DNA from: Flavobacteriaceae bacterium
Lineage (GTDB): Bacteria; Bacteroidota; Bacteroidia; Flavobacteriales; Flavobacteriaceae
Assembly: GCA_031277535.1 (NCBI GenBank)
Contig: JAITMD010000021.1
Span: 1-64,000, forward strand
Length of the DNA: 64,000 nt
Reading direction: 5' to 3'
Shown here: piece by piece, positions 26,161 to 34,461 of the stretch
Layout of the letters: each line of letters begins with the position of its first letter
Position numbering within the stretch: position 1 is the stretch's first letter
The notes under the pieces: generated by a model
What the model was told of the DNA's origin: nothing
Databases searched by the model: none
What the model saw: only the letters and a program-made list of their open reading frames with translations
Made by a program: the position numbers and the translations under genes

Positions 26161-27690
26161 TTAAAAATGAATATTGTATGTTAAGTTTATTGAGTTTTCA
26201 TTAATCTTAGTTGTTGCATTTGGGAATAAAGTGTTTCTTGTTAAGTCAAGAAGTGATGTTTGATAATTCCTTGCTGAATGCGTGTAAGATAAATCTAAAC
26301 GAGATCCTCCAAAGTCAAAACCAATTCCTGTTGAAAAACTATTTAGGTCTCCTACTAATTTATTGGTTTTATAAGGGCTTTGTTCATAGCGATATCCACC
26401 TCTAATACTCACTTGTTTGATTCTGTATTCTCCACCTATTCTTAGCTCGCTTGCTGCTTGCATATCACTTTTAATAGATTCATTAATGATTCTATAGCCA
26501 GGATCATTAGTTGGTTTAAATTTGTTTTGGCTATAGTCTTTAATGCTATAGTCAACACTTAACAACCCTTGTTTTCCAAAAATGTACGCTAAACTTCCTG
26601 TATAACGAGATGGAGTAGTTATTTTATAAGAGTCATATAAGTTAACTACATTTGGATTTACAAAAACATCTTGTGGATCATTAATAAAAGATGTTCTAAC
26701 TGTTTGCATTGTTTCATCTTTTAAGTTGTACCAGGTTGGAGATTCATATGCAAATCCTGCTCTAAAGTTGTCTGTTACATTTCCTATAATTCCTAAGTTG
26801 AAAGAAAAACCTGTTCCATAAGTGTATAGGTAGTTGTTGAATTCTAATGATTGCAATGATTTGTCATTTGTAGGATGACTTATGAATTCTCTTGCTGTAC
26901 TATTTTGTGTATAATCGACAGCACTTATATTAAGGTTTGTACCAACGTAAATACGATCACCTAACTGCATACCAAAGTTTCCACTAAATTTTCCAGTATA
27001 TCCACTCGAACTTGTTGCTCTTGATTGGATTGCACTACTTGCATTATTGTAGTTTTTAACATAGTTATTGTTGGCATCAAGAATAAAGACACCACTTTGG
27101 TAACCTAAATAAGCATTTTGTCCATCAATACCATATTGCGCTGCATTGATGTAATTATCTACGTGATTATTGTATTTCCCTTTCACGATGTGAACAGGAA
27201 TATGTCCATTAGTAGCAACGTTATAAAAGTAATCTCCTAAATTAGCAATTGAATTGTTTCCTAAAAAGAAAGAATCGTTTCTTAGATTTTTAGTGCTTTC
27301 ATAGTTTAAACCAATCGTGAATTTACGCACTACCGCATCTTTATTGTTTGAATTGAATACAAAAGCAGCACCCATTTGTCCTAAATCAAGACCAGAATAG
27401 TTTTGTTTGGTCGAGTTGCCTAAATAATTTGCTTGGTTATTTTTATGATTATATGAAAGAGAAAAGGCAGCTGTATTATAATTGAATATAGCACTACCTG
27501 CTGGGTTGATTTTTAGAGCTGACAAATCACCTCCTAAAGCACCAAATGCCCCAGACATCCCGCGAAAACGAGCTGTTCCATTCATGTCTGATTCATTGTA
27601 ACGCATAATGTCACTAGGAGTGATTTCTTGTGCTTGTGCAAGTGTACTCAGACAAATTGCTGCTAAAAAACTATATTTTTTAATATTCAT
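26161..27690 (-). CDS. OmpP1/FadL family outer-membrane protein
   Basis: The 509-residue protein has a signal peptide ending AQAQ-EITPSD and then the sequence FRGMSGAFGALGGDLSALKINPAGSAIF. This Gly-rich pattern marks the OmpP1/FadL/TodX group in Bacteroidota. The rest is beta-barrel, ending in ENSINLTYNIHF. Family members carry hydrophobic compounds such as long-chain fatty acids across the outer membrane; the substrate here is not known. It lies 23 bases downstream of the Gly/Tyr/Ser-rich lipoprotein gene and is probably co-transcribed with it. Confidence 0.85.
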   Translation of the reverse strand: MNIKKYSFLAAICLSTLAQAQEITPSDIMRYNESDMNGTARFRGMSGAFGALGGDLSALKINPAGSAIFNYNTAAFSLSYNHKNNQANYLGNSTKQNYSGLDLGQMGAAFVFNSNNKDAVVRKFTIGLNYESTKNLRNDSFFLGNNSIANLGDYFYNVATNGHIPVHIVKGKYNNHVDNYINAAQYGIDGQNAYLGYQSGVFILDANNNYVKNYNNASSAIQSRATSSSGYTGKFSGNFGMQLGDRIYVGTNLNISAVDYTQNSTAREFISHPTNDKSLQSLEFNNYLYTYGTGFSFNLGIIGNVTDNFRAGFAYESPTWYNLKDETMQTVRTSFINDPQDVFVNPNVVNLYDSYKITTPSRYTGSLAYIFGKQGLLSVDYSIKDYSQNKFKPTNDPGYRIINESIKSDMQAASELRIGGEYRIKQVSIRGGYRYEQSPYKTNKLVGDLNSFSTGIGFDFGGSRLDLSYTHSARNYQTSLLDLTRNTLFPNATTKINENSINLTYNIHF

Positions 27691-27713
27691 ATCAAATTGA
27701 ATTAATAGATAAA

Positions 27714-28838
27714 TTATCTGCTATAACTACTTCTTGAACCTCCACCACTTGAAGACCCTCCGCTATAACTTCCTCCGCTTGAAGATCCTCCACTATAGCT
27801 ACTACCGCTGCTATAACTACTTCTTGAACCACTCGAGTAATTACTATTACTTCTTGAAGAGTTGTTGTAATTTGAAGAACTATTGCTATAAGAGCTTCGG
27901 CTACCAGAATTATAGTTAGAACCACTGTTGTAGTTAGAGCCAGAGTTTGAAGAACTATTGCTATAAGAACTTCTATTGCCAGAATTGTAATAGTTGTTGT
28001 TATTATTATAGGTAGAATTTCCTGAACTGTAAGAACTTCTTGAATTGCTATAAGAAGACCCTCTACCTCCTGTAGAATAATTCGAATTACTATTTGAGTA
28101 AGATGATCTGTTGTTTGAATAAGAAGATCCTCTACCCGAATAGTTTGAATTATTTGAATAGTATGAAGAACGAGTTCCATTTGTTGAGTAATTCCCATAA
28201 CTATTATAAGGAGTATGAGAATAAGAAGAAGTTCTACTACCTCTTGGATAAGATGTGTTGGCGTAATAGTGACCGCCATAAGGATAATATCCACCACCAT
28301 AGTAACCACCTCCCCAATAAGGGTATCCATAGTATCCACCATAATAACCACCCCAAGGTCTGTTGTAGTATCCATAGCCCCAGCCGAAACCAATGCTTAG
28401 TCCCCAACCACCACCATAGTAGTAAGGATCATAGTATCCACCATAGTATCCGTTCCAATAAGGATATCCACCATAATAACCACCATAGTATCCCGTGTTG
28501 TAAACATTTACAGTAAATTTATCTGGTTCGCTTCCCCATGTACCATAGTTAGTAGTAGTAACTTTTTTATTTTGTACTACACTGTCATTTAATGGAGAAG
28601 TATAAGCATTAACATCTGTGAAATATTCTAAATCATCATTAAGTGATGCAAAATAGTTCTCATAAGAATTGTTTGTTTGCTTATTGTTGTTATTTACAGT
28701 TGCGTTATTTCTGCCATAAATACCATCATCATAGTATGATGCAGTATGGTATGTATTACAAGAAATTGCCAATCCTCCCAGTAGTACAAGTGAACCAAGT
28801 CTACTTAATAATGTGAGATTTTTTAGAATTGCTTTCAT
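27714..28838 (-). CDS. Low-complexity Gly/Tyr then Ser/Asn-rich lipoprotein
   Basis: The 374-residue protein has a signal peptide with lipobox LAISC (Cys about 27). A short ordinary region (about 28-110) follows. Residues about 112-190 are almost only Gly, Tyr, Pro and Trp (YYGGYYGGYPYW-type repeats). From about 200 to the end Ser, Asn, Tyr, Gly and Arg dominate, with the motif RSSYS recurring. This composition is like prion-like or adhesive low-complexity proteins. It is probably surface-exposed and structural. It is upstream of the OmpP1-like gene in the same transcript. An antisense frame of similar length is only a mirror of this composition. Confidence 0.8.
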   Translation of the reverse strand: MKAILKNLTLLSRLGSLVLLGGLAISCNTYHTASYYDDGIYGRNNATVNNNNKQTNNSYENYFASLNDDLEYFTDVNAYTSPLNDSVVQNKKVTTTNYGTWGSEPDKFTVNVYNTGYYGGYYGGYPYWNGYYGGYYDPYYYGGGWGLSIGFGWGYGYYNRPWGGYYGGYYGYPYWGGGYYGGGYYPYGGHYYANTSYPRGSRTSSYSHTPYNSYGNYSTNGTRSSYYSNNSNYSGRGSSYSNNRSSYSNSNSNYSTGGRGSSYSNSRSSYSSGNSTYNNNNNYYNSGNRSSYSNSSSNSGSNYNSGSNYNSGSRSSYSNSSSNYNNSSRSNSNYSSGSRSSYSSGSSYSGGSSSGGSYSGGSSSGGGSRSSYSR

Positions 28839-28908
28839 TTCGTTGTATTTTTAATTGTTGGTCAAAACAAATTTAATTAGTTTTGTGGAATTATTATAGT
28901 TAATTAAG

Positions 28909-28926
28909 AGTTAAACAAATTTAACT
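28909..28926 (+). promoter_or_regulatory. Leader hairpin before proS
   Basis: AGTTAAA and TTTAACT form a perfect 7-bp stem with a CAAA loop, 15 bases before the proS start. It may affect translation; no tRNA-sensing T-box elements were seen. Confidence 0.35.
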
Positions 28927-28941
28927 GCTAATATATTAAAA

Positions 28942-30417
28942 ATGAGCAAGAATATTACTAAAAGAAGCGAGGATTACTCTAAGTGGTACAATGAACTTGT
29001 TGTCAAAGCAGATTTGGCAGAAAATTCAGGTGTACGTGGGTGTATGGTTATTAAACCATATGGATATGCTATCTGGGAGAAGATGCAGGCAGAGTTAGAT
29101 AAAAAGTTTAAAGAAACTGGTCACCAAAATGCGTATTTCCCCTTGTTCATCCCCAAGTCTTATTTTAGTAAGGAGGCAAGTCATGTAGATGGTTTTGCTA
29201 AGGAATGTGCCGTTGTAACTCATTACCGATTAAAAACAGGAGAGGATGGAAAAACGATTGAGGTAGATCCAGATGCTAAGTTAGAGGAAGAGTTGATTGT
29301 ACGTCCTACATCAGAAACAATTATTTGGGATACTTATAGAAAATGGATTGAGTCATACCGTGACTTACCTATTTTAGTGAATCAATGGGCGAACGTAGTG
29401 CGTTGGGAAATGAGAACTCGTTTGTTTTTAAGAACAGCTGAGTTTTTATGGCAAGAAGGGCATACAGCGCATGCTACAGAAAAAGAAGCTATTGCAGAAG
29501 CAGAACAAATGCTAAATGTGTATGCTGATTTTGCAGAAAACTTTATGGCTATACCTGTAGTAAAAGGATTTAAAACAGAGAATGAACGTTTTGCAGGAGC
29601 TATCGAGACTTACTGTATCGAGGCATTAATGCAAGATGGTAAAGCTTTACAAGCTGGAACATCACACTTCTTGGGACAAAACTTTGCGAAAGCATTTGAT
29701 GTGAAGTTTACTTCTCAAGAGGGTAAACAAGAACACGTATGGGCTACTTCATGGGGAGTTAGTACACGATTAATGGGAGCATTAATTATGACGCACTCTG
29801 ATGATAACGGTTTAGTGTTACCACCAAACTTAGCACCTATACAAGTAGTTATTGTACCGATTCACAAAACAGACGAACAGTTAGAAGCTATTCGCGAGGA
29901 AGTGAAAAAGATTACAGATAGATTTAGTAAGCTAAATATTTCTTTCAAATTTGACGACCGTACTGCGTTTAAACCAGGATGGAAATTTGCGGAGTATGAA
30001 TTAAAAGGTGTACCTGTGCGTATTGCTGTAGGGCCAAAAGATTTAGAAAATGGTACTTTTGAAGTGGCACGTCGTGATACGTTGACTAAAGAGGTTGTGT
30101 CTAAAGAAGGTATTGTAGAGTATATCCAAGATTTGTTAGAAACAATTCAAACAAACCTATATAAGAAAGCTTACGATTATAGAGCAGAGCATATCACTGA
30201 GGTGAATTCTTTTGAAGAGTTTAAAGAAGTGTTAGAAGGTAAAGGAGGATTTATTTCTGCGCACTGGGATGGTACAGTGGAAACAGAAGAAAAGATTAAA
30301 GATCTTACTAAAGCTACAATTCGCTGTATTCCAATTGATAGAAAAGAGGAAGAAGGAATTTGTATGTTAACAGGTAAGCCATCTAAGGGAAGAGTGTTAT
30401 TTGCAAAAGCATATTAA
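28942..30417 (+). CDS. proS: Prolyl-tRNA synthetase, short type
   Basis: The 491-residue protein charges tRNA-Pro and is a class II synthetase of the archaeal/eukaryotic-like type, lacking the bacterial editing insertion. Motif 1 is near WEKMQAELDKKFKETGHQNA, motif 2 near VNQWANVVRWEMRTRLFLRT, motif 3 near WGVSTRLMGALIMTHSD, and an anticodon-binding domain follows (from about 295). It ends in KGRVLFAKAY, as expected. This type is normal for Bacteroidota. tRNA genes follow after a separate promoter. Confidence 0.96.
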   Translation: MSKNITKRSEDYSKWYNELVVKADLAENSGVRGCMVIKPYGYAIWEKMQAELDKKFKETGHQNAYFPLFIPKSYFSKEASHVDGFAKECAVVTHYRLKTGEDGKTIEVDPDAKLEEELIVRPTSETIIWDTYRKWIESYRDLPILVNQWANVVRWEMRTRLFLRTAEFLWQEGHTAHATEKEAIAEAEQMLNVYADFAENFMAIPVVKGFKTENERFAGAIETYCIEALMQDGKALQAGTSHFLGQNFAKAFDVKFTSQEGKQEHVWATSWGVSTRLMGALIMTHSDDNGLVLPPNLAPIQVVIVPIHKTDEQLEAIREEVKKITDRFSKLNISFKFDDRTAFKPGWKFAEYELKGVPVRIAVGPKDLENGTFEVARRDTLTKEVVSKEGIVEYIQDLLETIQTNLYKKAYDYRAEHITEVNSFEEFKEVLEGKGGFISAHWDGTVETEEKIKDLTKATIRCIPIDRKEEEGICMLTGKPSKGRVLFAKAY

Positions 30418-30440
30418 TTTCAATTTTTTTTGTTTTTCTC

Positions 30441-30470
30441 TTGCGGGATAAAAAAATTATTGTAGTTTTG
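30441..30470 (+). promoter_or_regulatory. Promoter of the tRNA-Glu array
   Basis: TTG (30441-30443) and TAGTTTTG (30463-30470) are 19 bases apart, a good Bacteroidota promoter. The first tRNA starts 22 bases later. Confidence 0.7.
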
Positions 30471-30492
30471 CATCCGCATTAGAGAAACAAAT

Positions 30493-30564
30493 GGTCCGTT
30501 CGTCTAGGGGTTAGGACGCCAGGTTTTCATCCTGGTAACAGGGGTTCGATTCCCCTACGGACTA
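30493..30564 (+). tRNA. tRNA-Glu (UUC), copy 1
   Basis: Full cloverleaf of 72 bases: acceptor GGTCCGT with ACGGACT, D-arm with GGTT, anticodon loop TTTTCAT (anticodon TTC), T-loop TTCGATT and discriminator A. CCA is not encoded. Identical to the next three copies. Confidence 0.98.
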
Positions 30565-30608
30565 CGAAATAGTTCTTTGAATTAAAAAATAATATTGCAA
30601 TACTAATT

Positions 30609-30680
30609 GGTCCGTTCGTCTAGGGGTTAGGACGCCAGGTTTTCATCCTGGTAACAGGGGTTCGATTCCCCTACGGACTA
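30609..30680 (+). tRNA. tRNA-Glu (UUC), copy 2
   Basis: Identical in sequence to copy 1, 44 bases downstream of it. The spacer contains TTCTTTGAATTA and TTGCAAT. Confidence 0.98.
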
Positions 30681-30723
30681 CAACAGTTCTTTGAATTGAA
30701 TAATAAATAATGCAATAATAATT

Positions 30724-30795
30724 GGTCCGTTCGTCTAGGGGTTAGGACGCCAGGTTTTCATCCTGGTAACAGGGGTTCGATTCCCCTACGGACTA
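30724..30795 (+). tRNA. tRNA-Glu (UUC), copy 3
   Basis: Identical in sequence to copy 1. The spacer before it resembles the previous spacer, so the unit duplicated with its flank. Confidence 0.98.
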
Positions 30796-30828
30796 CGAGT
30801 TTTTAGGAACTTAATAAATATTGCAATT

Positions 30829-30900
30829 GGTCCGTTCGTCTAGGGGTTAGGACGCCAGGTTTTCATCCTGGTAACAGGGGTTCGATTCCCCTACGGACTA
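30829..30900 (+). tRNA. tRNA-Glu (UUC), copy 4
   Basis: Identical in sequence to copy 1. It ends 39 bases before rpsT, so the array may read into that gene. Confidence 0.98.
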
Positions 30901-30939
30901 CAAAGTAAAATAGTATAGACTTAATAAAATATTTAAGAA

Positions 30940-31191
30940 ATGGCAAATCATAAGTCAGCTTTAAAAAGAATTAGAAGTAACGAAAAGAAAAGAGTATTAA
31001 ACAGATATCAGCACAAAACAACTCGTAACGCTATCAAAGCATTACGTTTGATTGAAGATCAAAAAGAGGCTGCTGATAAATTACCTGTAGTAGTATCTAT
31101 GATTGATAAATTAGCTAAGAAAAATATCATTCATGATAACAAAGCTTCTAACTTGAAATCAAAATTAACAAAACACGTTTCTGCTTTATAA
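30940..31191 (+). CDS. rpsT: 30S ribosomal protein bS20
   Basis: The 83-residue basic helical protein opens MANHKSALKRIRSNEKKRVLN, the typical bS20 start, and ends NLKSKLTKHVSAL. It binds 16S rRNA early in small-subunit assembly. It may share a transcript with the tRNA-Glu array, since no clear terminator separates them. Confidence 0.97.
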   Translation: MANHKSALKRIRSNEKKRVLNRYQHKTTRNAIKALRLIEDQKEAADKLPVVVSMIDKLAKKNIIHDNKASNLKSKLTKHVSAL

Positions 31192-31230
31192 TAAGCGAAC
31201 TGTTTTGGTAAAAAAGCAAAAGATAAATAA

Positions 31231-31254
31231 AAGCTCTCAATTACCTGAGAGCTT
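31231..31254 (+). terminator. Terminator after rpsT
   Basis: A 9-bp perfect stem (31231-31239 with 31246-31254) followed by a T run. Confidence 0.88.
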
Positions 31255-31282
31255 TTTTTGTTCAGACTATACATTTTATTTA

Positions 31283-31290
31283 TACATTTG
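31283..31290 (+). promoter_or_regulatory. typA promoter -7 box
   Basis: TACATTTG matches TAnnTTTG. A TTTG at 31257-31260 lies 22 bases upstream, and the start codon is 23 bases downstream. Confidence 0.6.
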
Positions 31291-31312
31291 AATTTAATTT
31301 TAAAATCCTTAT

Positions 31313-33112
31313 ATGACACCAATTAGGAATATTGCTATTATCGCACACGTTGACCACGGAAAAACAACTATGGTTGACAAGATTTTACACCACTGTCAAT
31401 TATTTCGTGAGAATGAAACCTCAGGAGAGTTGATTTTAGATAATGAAGATATTGAACGTGAAAGAGGAATTACTATTGTTTCTAAAAACGTTTCAGTAAG
31501 CTATAAAGGAACAAAAATTAATATTATCGATACTCCAGGCCACGCCGATTTTGGTGGTGAGGTAGAGCGTGTATTGAATATGGCAGACGGAGTTTTACTT
31601 ATTGTTGATGCTTTTGAAGGGCCTATGCCTCAAACGCGTTTCGTGTTGCAAAAAGCAATCAGCTTAGGATTAAAACCTTGTGTTGTTGTAAACAAAGTGG
31701 ATAAAGAAAACTGTACTCCTGAAGAAGTTCATGAGAAAGTATTCGATTTGATGTTTGAATTAGGTGCAGAAGAGTGGCAAATGGACTTCCCAGCAGTATA
31801 TGGATCTGCTAAAAATAACTGGATGTCTGATGATTGGAAAAAACCAACAGATTCTTTCGAACCATTGTTAGATATGGTTTTAGAGCATATTCCTGCTGCT
31901 GAAGTGAAAGAAGGTACTCCTCAGATGTTAATTACATCATTAGATTATTCTACATTTACAGGACGTATTGCTATTGGTCGTTTACATAGAGGTATTTTAA
32001 AAGAAGGAATGAATATTTCTTTAATTAAGAGAGATGGTAAAATCGTTAAATCTAAAATTAAAGAACTACATACATTTGAAGGATTAGGACGTAAAAAAGT
32101 AGAAGAGGTACAAGCAGGTGATATTTGTGCTGTTGTAGGTATTGAGGGATTTGAAATTGGTGACGTTATTGCTGATTTTGAAAATCCAGAAGCATTGCCA
32201 ACAATCACAATTGATGAGCCTACAATGAGTATGTTATTTACTATTAACGATTCTCCATTCTTTGGTAAAGAAGGTAAATACGTTACATCAAGACATATTA
32301 AAGATCGTTTAAATAAAGAGTTAGAGAAAAACTTAGCTCTTCGTGTAAACGAAACGGATAGTGCTGATAAGTTTATGGTATTTGGACGTGGTGTATTGCA
32401 CTTATCTGTATTGATTGAAACAATGCGTCGTGAAGGATACGAATTACAAATTGGACAGCCACAGGTTATCATCAAAGAGATTGATGGTGTTAAATGTGAA
32501 CCAGTTGAGGAATTAACAATCGATATTCCAGAGAATTTATCTGGACGTGGAGTAGAGTATGTTACGTTGAAAAAAGGTGAAATGATAAGTATGGAACCTA
32601 AAGGAGAGCGTATGATTATTAAATTTTTAGTACCATCAAGAGGTATTATTGGTTTAAGAAATCAGTTGTTAACAGCTACTGCAGGTGAGGCTATTATGTC
32701 ACACCGTTTCTTAGAGTATCAACCATACAAAGGAGAAATTGCTGGACGTAATAATGGTTCATTAATTTCTATGGAGAATGGTAAAGCGATTCCTTACTCA
32801 ATTGATAAATTACAAGATCGTGGTAAATTCTTCGTTGATCCTAATGAAGATATCTATGAAGGACAAGTAATTGGAGAGAACACACGTAGTGATGATATGA
32901 CAGTTAACGTTACTAAAACGAAAAAATTGTCTAACGTTCGTTCTTCTGGAGCAGATGATAAAGCAAGAATTATTCCTGCTATCAAATTCTCATTAGAGGA
33001 AGCTTTAGAGTACATCCAAAAAGATGAGTACGTTGAAGTAACTCCTAAATCATTACGTTTAAGAAAGATTTTCTTGAAAGAAACTGATCGTAAACGTAAT
33101 ACTATTAAATAA
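31313..33112 (+). CDS. typA: Translational GTPase TypA/BipA
   Basis: The 599-residue protein is a ribosome-associated GTPase related to EF-G, used in stress or low-temperature ribosome assembly. The G domain shows AHVDHGKTTMVDKIL (about 11-25), RGITI, DTPGHADFGGEVERV and NKVDKENC. EF-G-like domains follow, with the BipA-specific C-terminal part containing SRGIIGLRNQLLTATAGEA. Length is normal. It is a single-gene unit between two terminators. Confidence 0.97.
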   Translation: MTPIRNIAIIAHVDHGKTTMVDKILHHCQLFRENETSGELILDNEDIERERGITIVSKNVSVSYKGTKINIIDTPGHADFGGEVERVLNMADGVLLIVDAFEGPMPQTRFVLQKAISLGLKPCVVVNKVDKENCTPEEVHEKVFDLMFELGAEEWQMDFPAVYGSAKNNWMSDDWKKPTDSFEPLLDMVLEHIPAAEVKEGTPQMLITSLDYSTFTGRIAIGRLHRGILKEGMNISLIKRDGKIVKSKIKELHTFEGLGRKKVEEVQAGDICAVVGIEGFEIGDVIADFENPEALPTITIDEPTMSMLFTINDSPFFGKEGKYVTSRHIKDRLNKELEKNLALRVNETDSADKFMVFGRGVLHLSVLIETMRREGYELQIGQPQVIIKEIDGVKCEPVEELTIDIPENLSGRGVEYVTLKKGEMISMEPKGERMIIKFLVPSRGIIGLRNQLLTATAGEAIMSHRFLEYQPYKGEIAGRNNGSLISMENGKAIPYSIDKLQDRGKFFVDPNEDIYEGQVIGENTRSDDMTVNVTKTKKLSNVRSSGADDKARIIPAIKFSLEEALEYIQKDEYVEVTPKSLRLRKIFLKETDRKRNTIK

Positions 33113-33130
33113 TCATAGTATTTGATATAT

Positions 33131-33156
33131 AAAGTCGACTCGAAAGAGTCGACTTT
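33131..33156 (+). terminator. Terminator after typA
   Basis: An 11-bp perfect stem (33131-33141 with 33146-33156) closes a GAAA loop and is followed by a T run. Confidence 0.92.
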
Positions 33157-33180
33157 TTTTGTTTTATAGCGATGTTAGCA

Positions 33181-33210
33181 TTGGATACTACTTGTGAATT
33201 TTTATATTTG
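33181..33210 (+). promoter_or_regulatory. Promoter adjacent to the ATG of the glycosyltransferase
   Basis: TTG (33181-33183) and TATATTTG (33203-33210) are 19 bases apart. The -7 box ends four bases before ATG 33215, so the transcript may be leaderless. Confidence 0.65.
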
Positions 33211-33214
33211 TGTA

Positions 33215-34378
33215 ATGGATTTGTCTGTGATTATTTTAAACTATAATGTTCGTTTTTTTCTTGAACAGTGCTTGCATTCTGTCGTTTTAGCTACAGACGG
33301 ATTACAAGCAGAAATAATTGTAATTGACAATCATTCTCAAGATGATAGCTCAACGATGATGTCATCTATTTTTCCAGAGATAACTTATATCTATAATACC
33401 GATAATGTAGGTTTCGCAACTGCAAATAATATTGGAGTGCAGCAAGCTAAAGGAGAATATATTTGTATTCTAAATCCAGATACACTTGTAGCAGAAGATA
33501 CTTTTCATCACTTATTAGCTTTTGCTAAAACAAAAGAAAATTGTGGTGTTATAGGATGTGAAATGATTGATGGCAAAGGAATCTTTCTGCCAGAATCGAA
33601 ACGTGGAATACCTACTTTGTGGAACTCTTTTACAAAGATGAGTGGTTTGTATAAAATTAATCAACAAAGTCACTTTTGGAATGGTTATTATGCAGGACAT
33701 CTATCACAATTCAGTACTAATACAGTAGATGTATTAGTAGGCGCTTTTATGTTTATGAAGAAGTCACTATATGATGAGGTAGGAGGATTTGATGAGTCTT
33801 TTTTTATGTATGTGGAGGATACGGATTTGTCGTTTCGAATTTTGCAAAAAGGTTATGTGAATTATTATTATGCAGATACCTGTATTATCCACTATAAAGG
33901 AGAAAGTACAAATAGAGATCAGGAGTATATAAACCGATTTTTTAAAGGAATTGATATATTTTATCAAAAGCATTTTAAGCGTTATTTATGGATGATAGGT
34001 TTAATTCGCTTTCTGTCATTTCGTTTTGTAAAGGCAAAAGCCAAAGAGGAAGTAAATGATTTAACACATATTGAACAGTGTTATTTAGTTTCTACTACTA
34101 AGGTATTAGAGAAAGAGATACAAAAGATTAGGCCAACAGTTCCTTGTGTTTGCGTATCATCGTTAGAAGAATTGACTGCTGCAATGCAAAAAATAAAAGG
34201 GATTAATTGCGAAATATGGTTTGATAATGCAGAAATTTCTAATAAAGAGATGATTTCGTTTATGCAAAGGAATGCAGATGCTCAACATTTTTTCAAAATA
34301 AAACCGCAGAAATCATCGTTTTTCATTGGAAGTAATGGAAGCGATCACAAAGGGGAAGTCATTTTATTGAAAAGTTGA
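33215..34378 (+). CDS. Family 2 glycosyltransferase, rhamnosyltransferase-like
   Basis: The 387-residue protein has a GT-A domain: MDLSVIILNYNVRFFLEQCL, IVIDNHSQDDSS, NVGFATANNIGVQQAKGEYI, LNPDT (DxD-like) and GGFDESFFMYVEDTDLSFRI. This fits WbbL-type rhamnosyl- or related transferases of surface glycan synthesis. The last 110 residues are not part of the catalytic domain and have no motif I know. An in-frame ATG at 33194 lies upstream of the -7 box end, so ATG 33215 is the likely start. Confidence 0.88.
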   Translation: MDLSVIILNYNVRFFLEQCLHSVVLATDGLQAEIIVIDNHSQDDSSTMMSSIFPEITYIYNTDNVGFATANNIGVQQAKGEYICILNPDTLVAEDTFHHLLAFAKTKENCGVIGCEMIDGKGIFLPESKRGIPTLWNSFTKMSGLYKINQQSHFWNGYYAGHLSQFSTNTVDVLVGAFMFMKKSLYDEVGGFDESFFMYVEDTDLSFRILQKGYVNYYYADTCIIHYKGESTNRDQEYINRFFKGIDIFYQKHFKRYLWMIGLIRFLSFRFVKAKAKEEVNDLTHIEQCYLVSTTKVLEKEIQKIRPTVPCVCVSSLEELTAAMQKIKGINCEIWFDNAEISNKEMISFMQRNADAQHFFKIKPQKSSFFIGSNGSDHKGEVILLKS

Positions 34379-34416
34379 TAATTTTTTTATTAGTTATTAA
34401 AAGTCCAAAATATTAT

Positions 34417-34424
34417 TAAATTTG
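34417..34424 (+). promoter_or_regulatory. Promoter -7 box of the E2 gene
   Basis: TAAATTTG matches TAnnTTTG, 38 bases before ATG 34462. Confidence 0.55.
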
Positions 34425-34461
34425 TAATTTGTATTAGAAAACACAACCTTAGGTTATAAAT

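Noticed and set aside
27692..28393. A 233-codon antisense frame rich in Ile, Val and Thr.
   Set aside because: It mirrors the repetitive GY/SSN-coding strand of the lipoprotein gene and has no domain, signal or independent promoter.
30493..30900. A repeat array that could be mistaken for a CRISPR.
   Set aside because: The repeats are complete tRNA-Glu genes with cloverleaf folds; spacers are similar to each other and A+T-rich, not unique.
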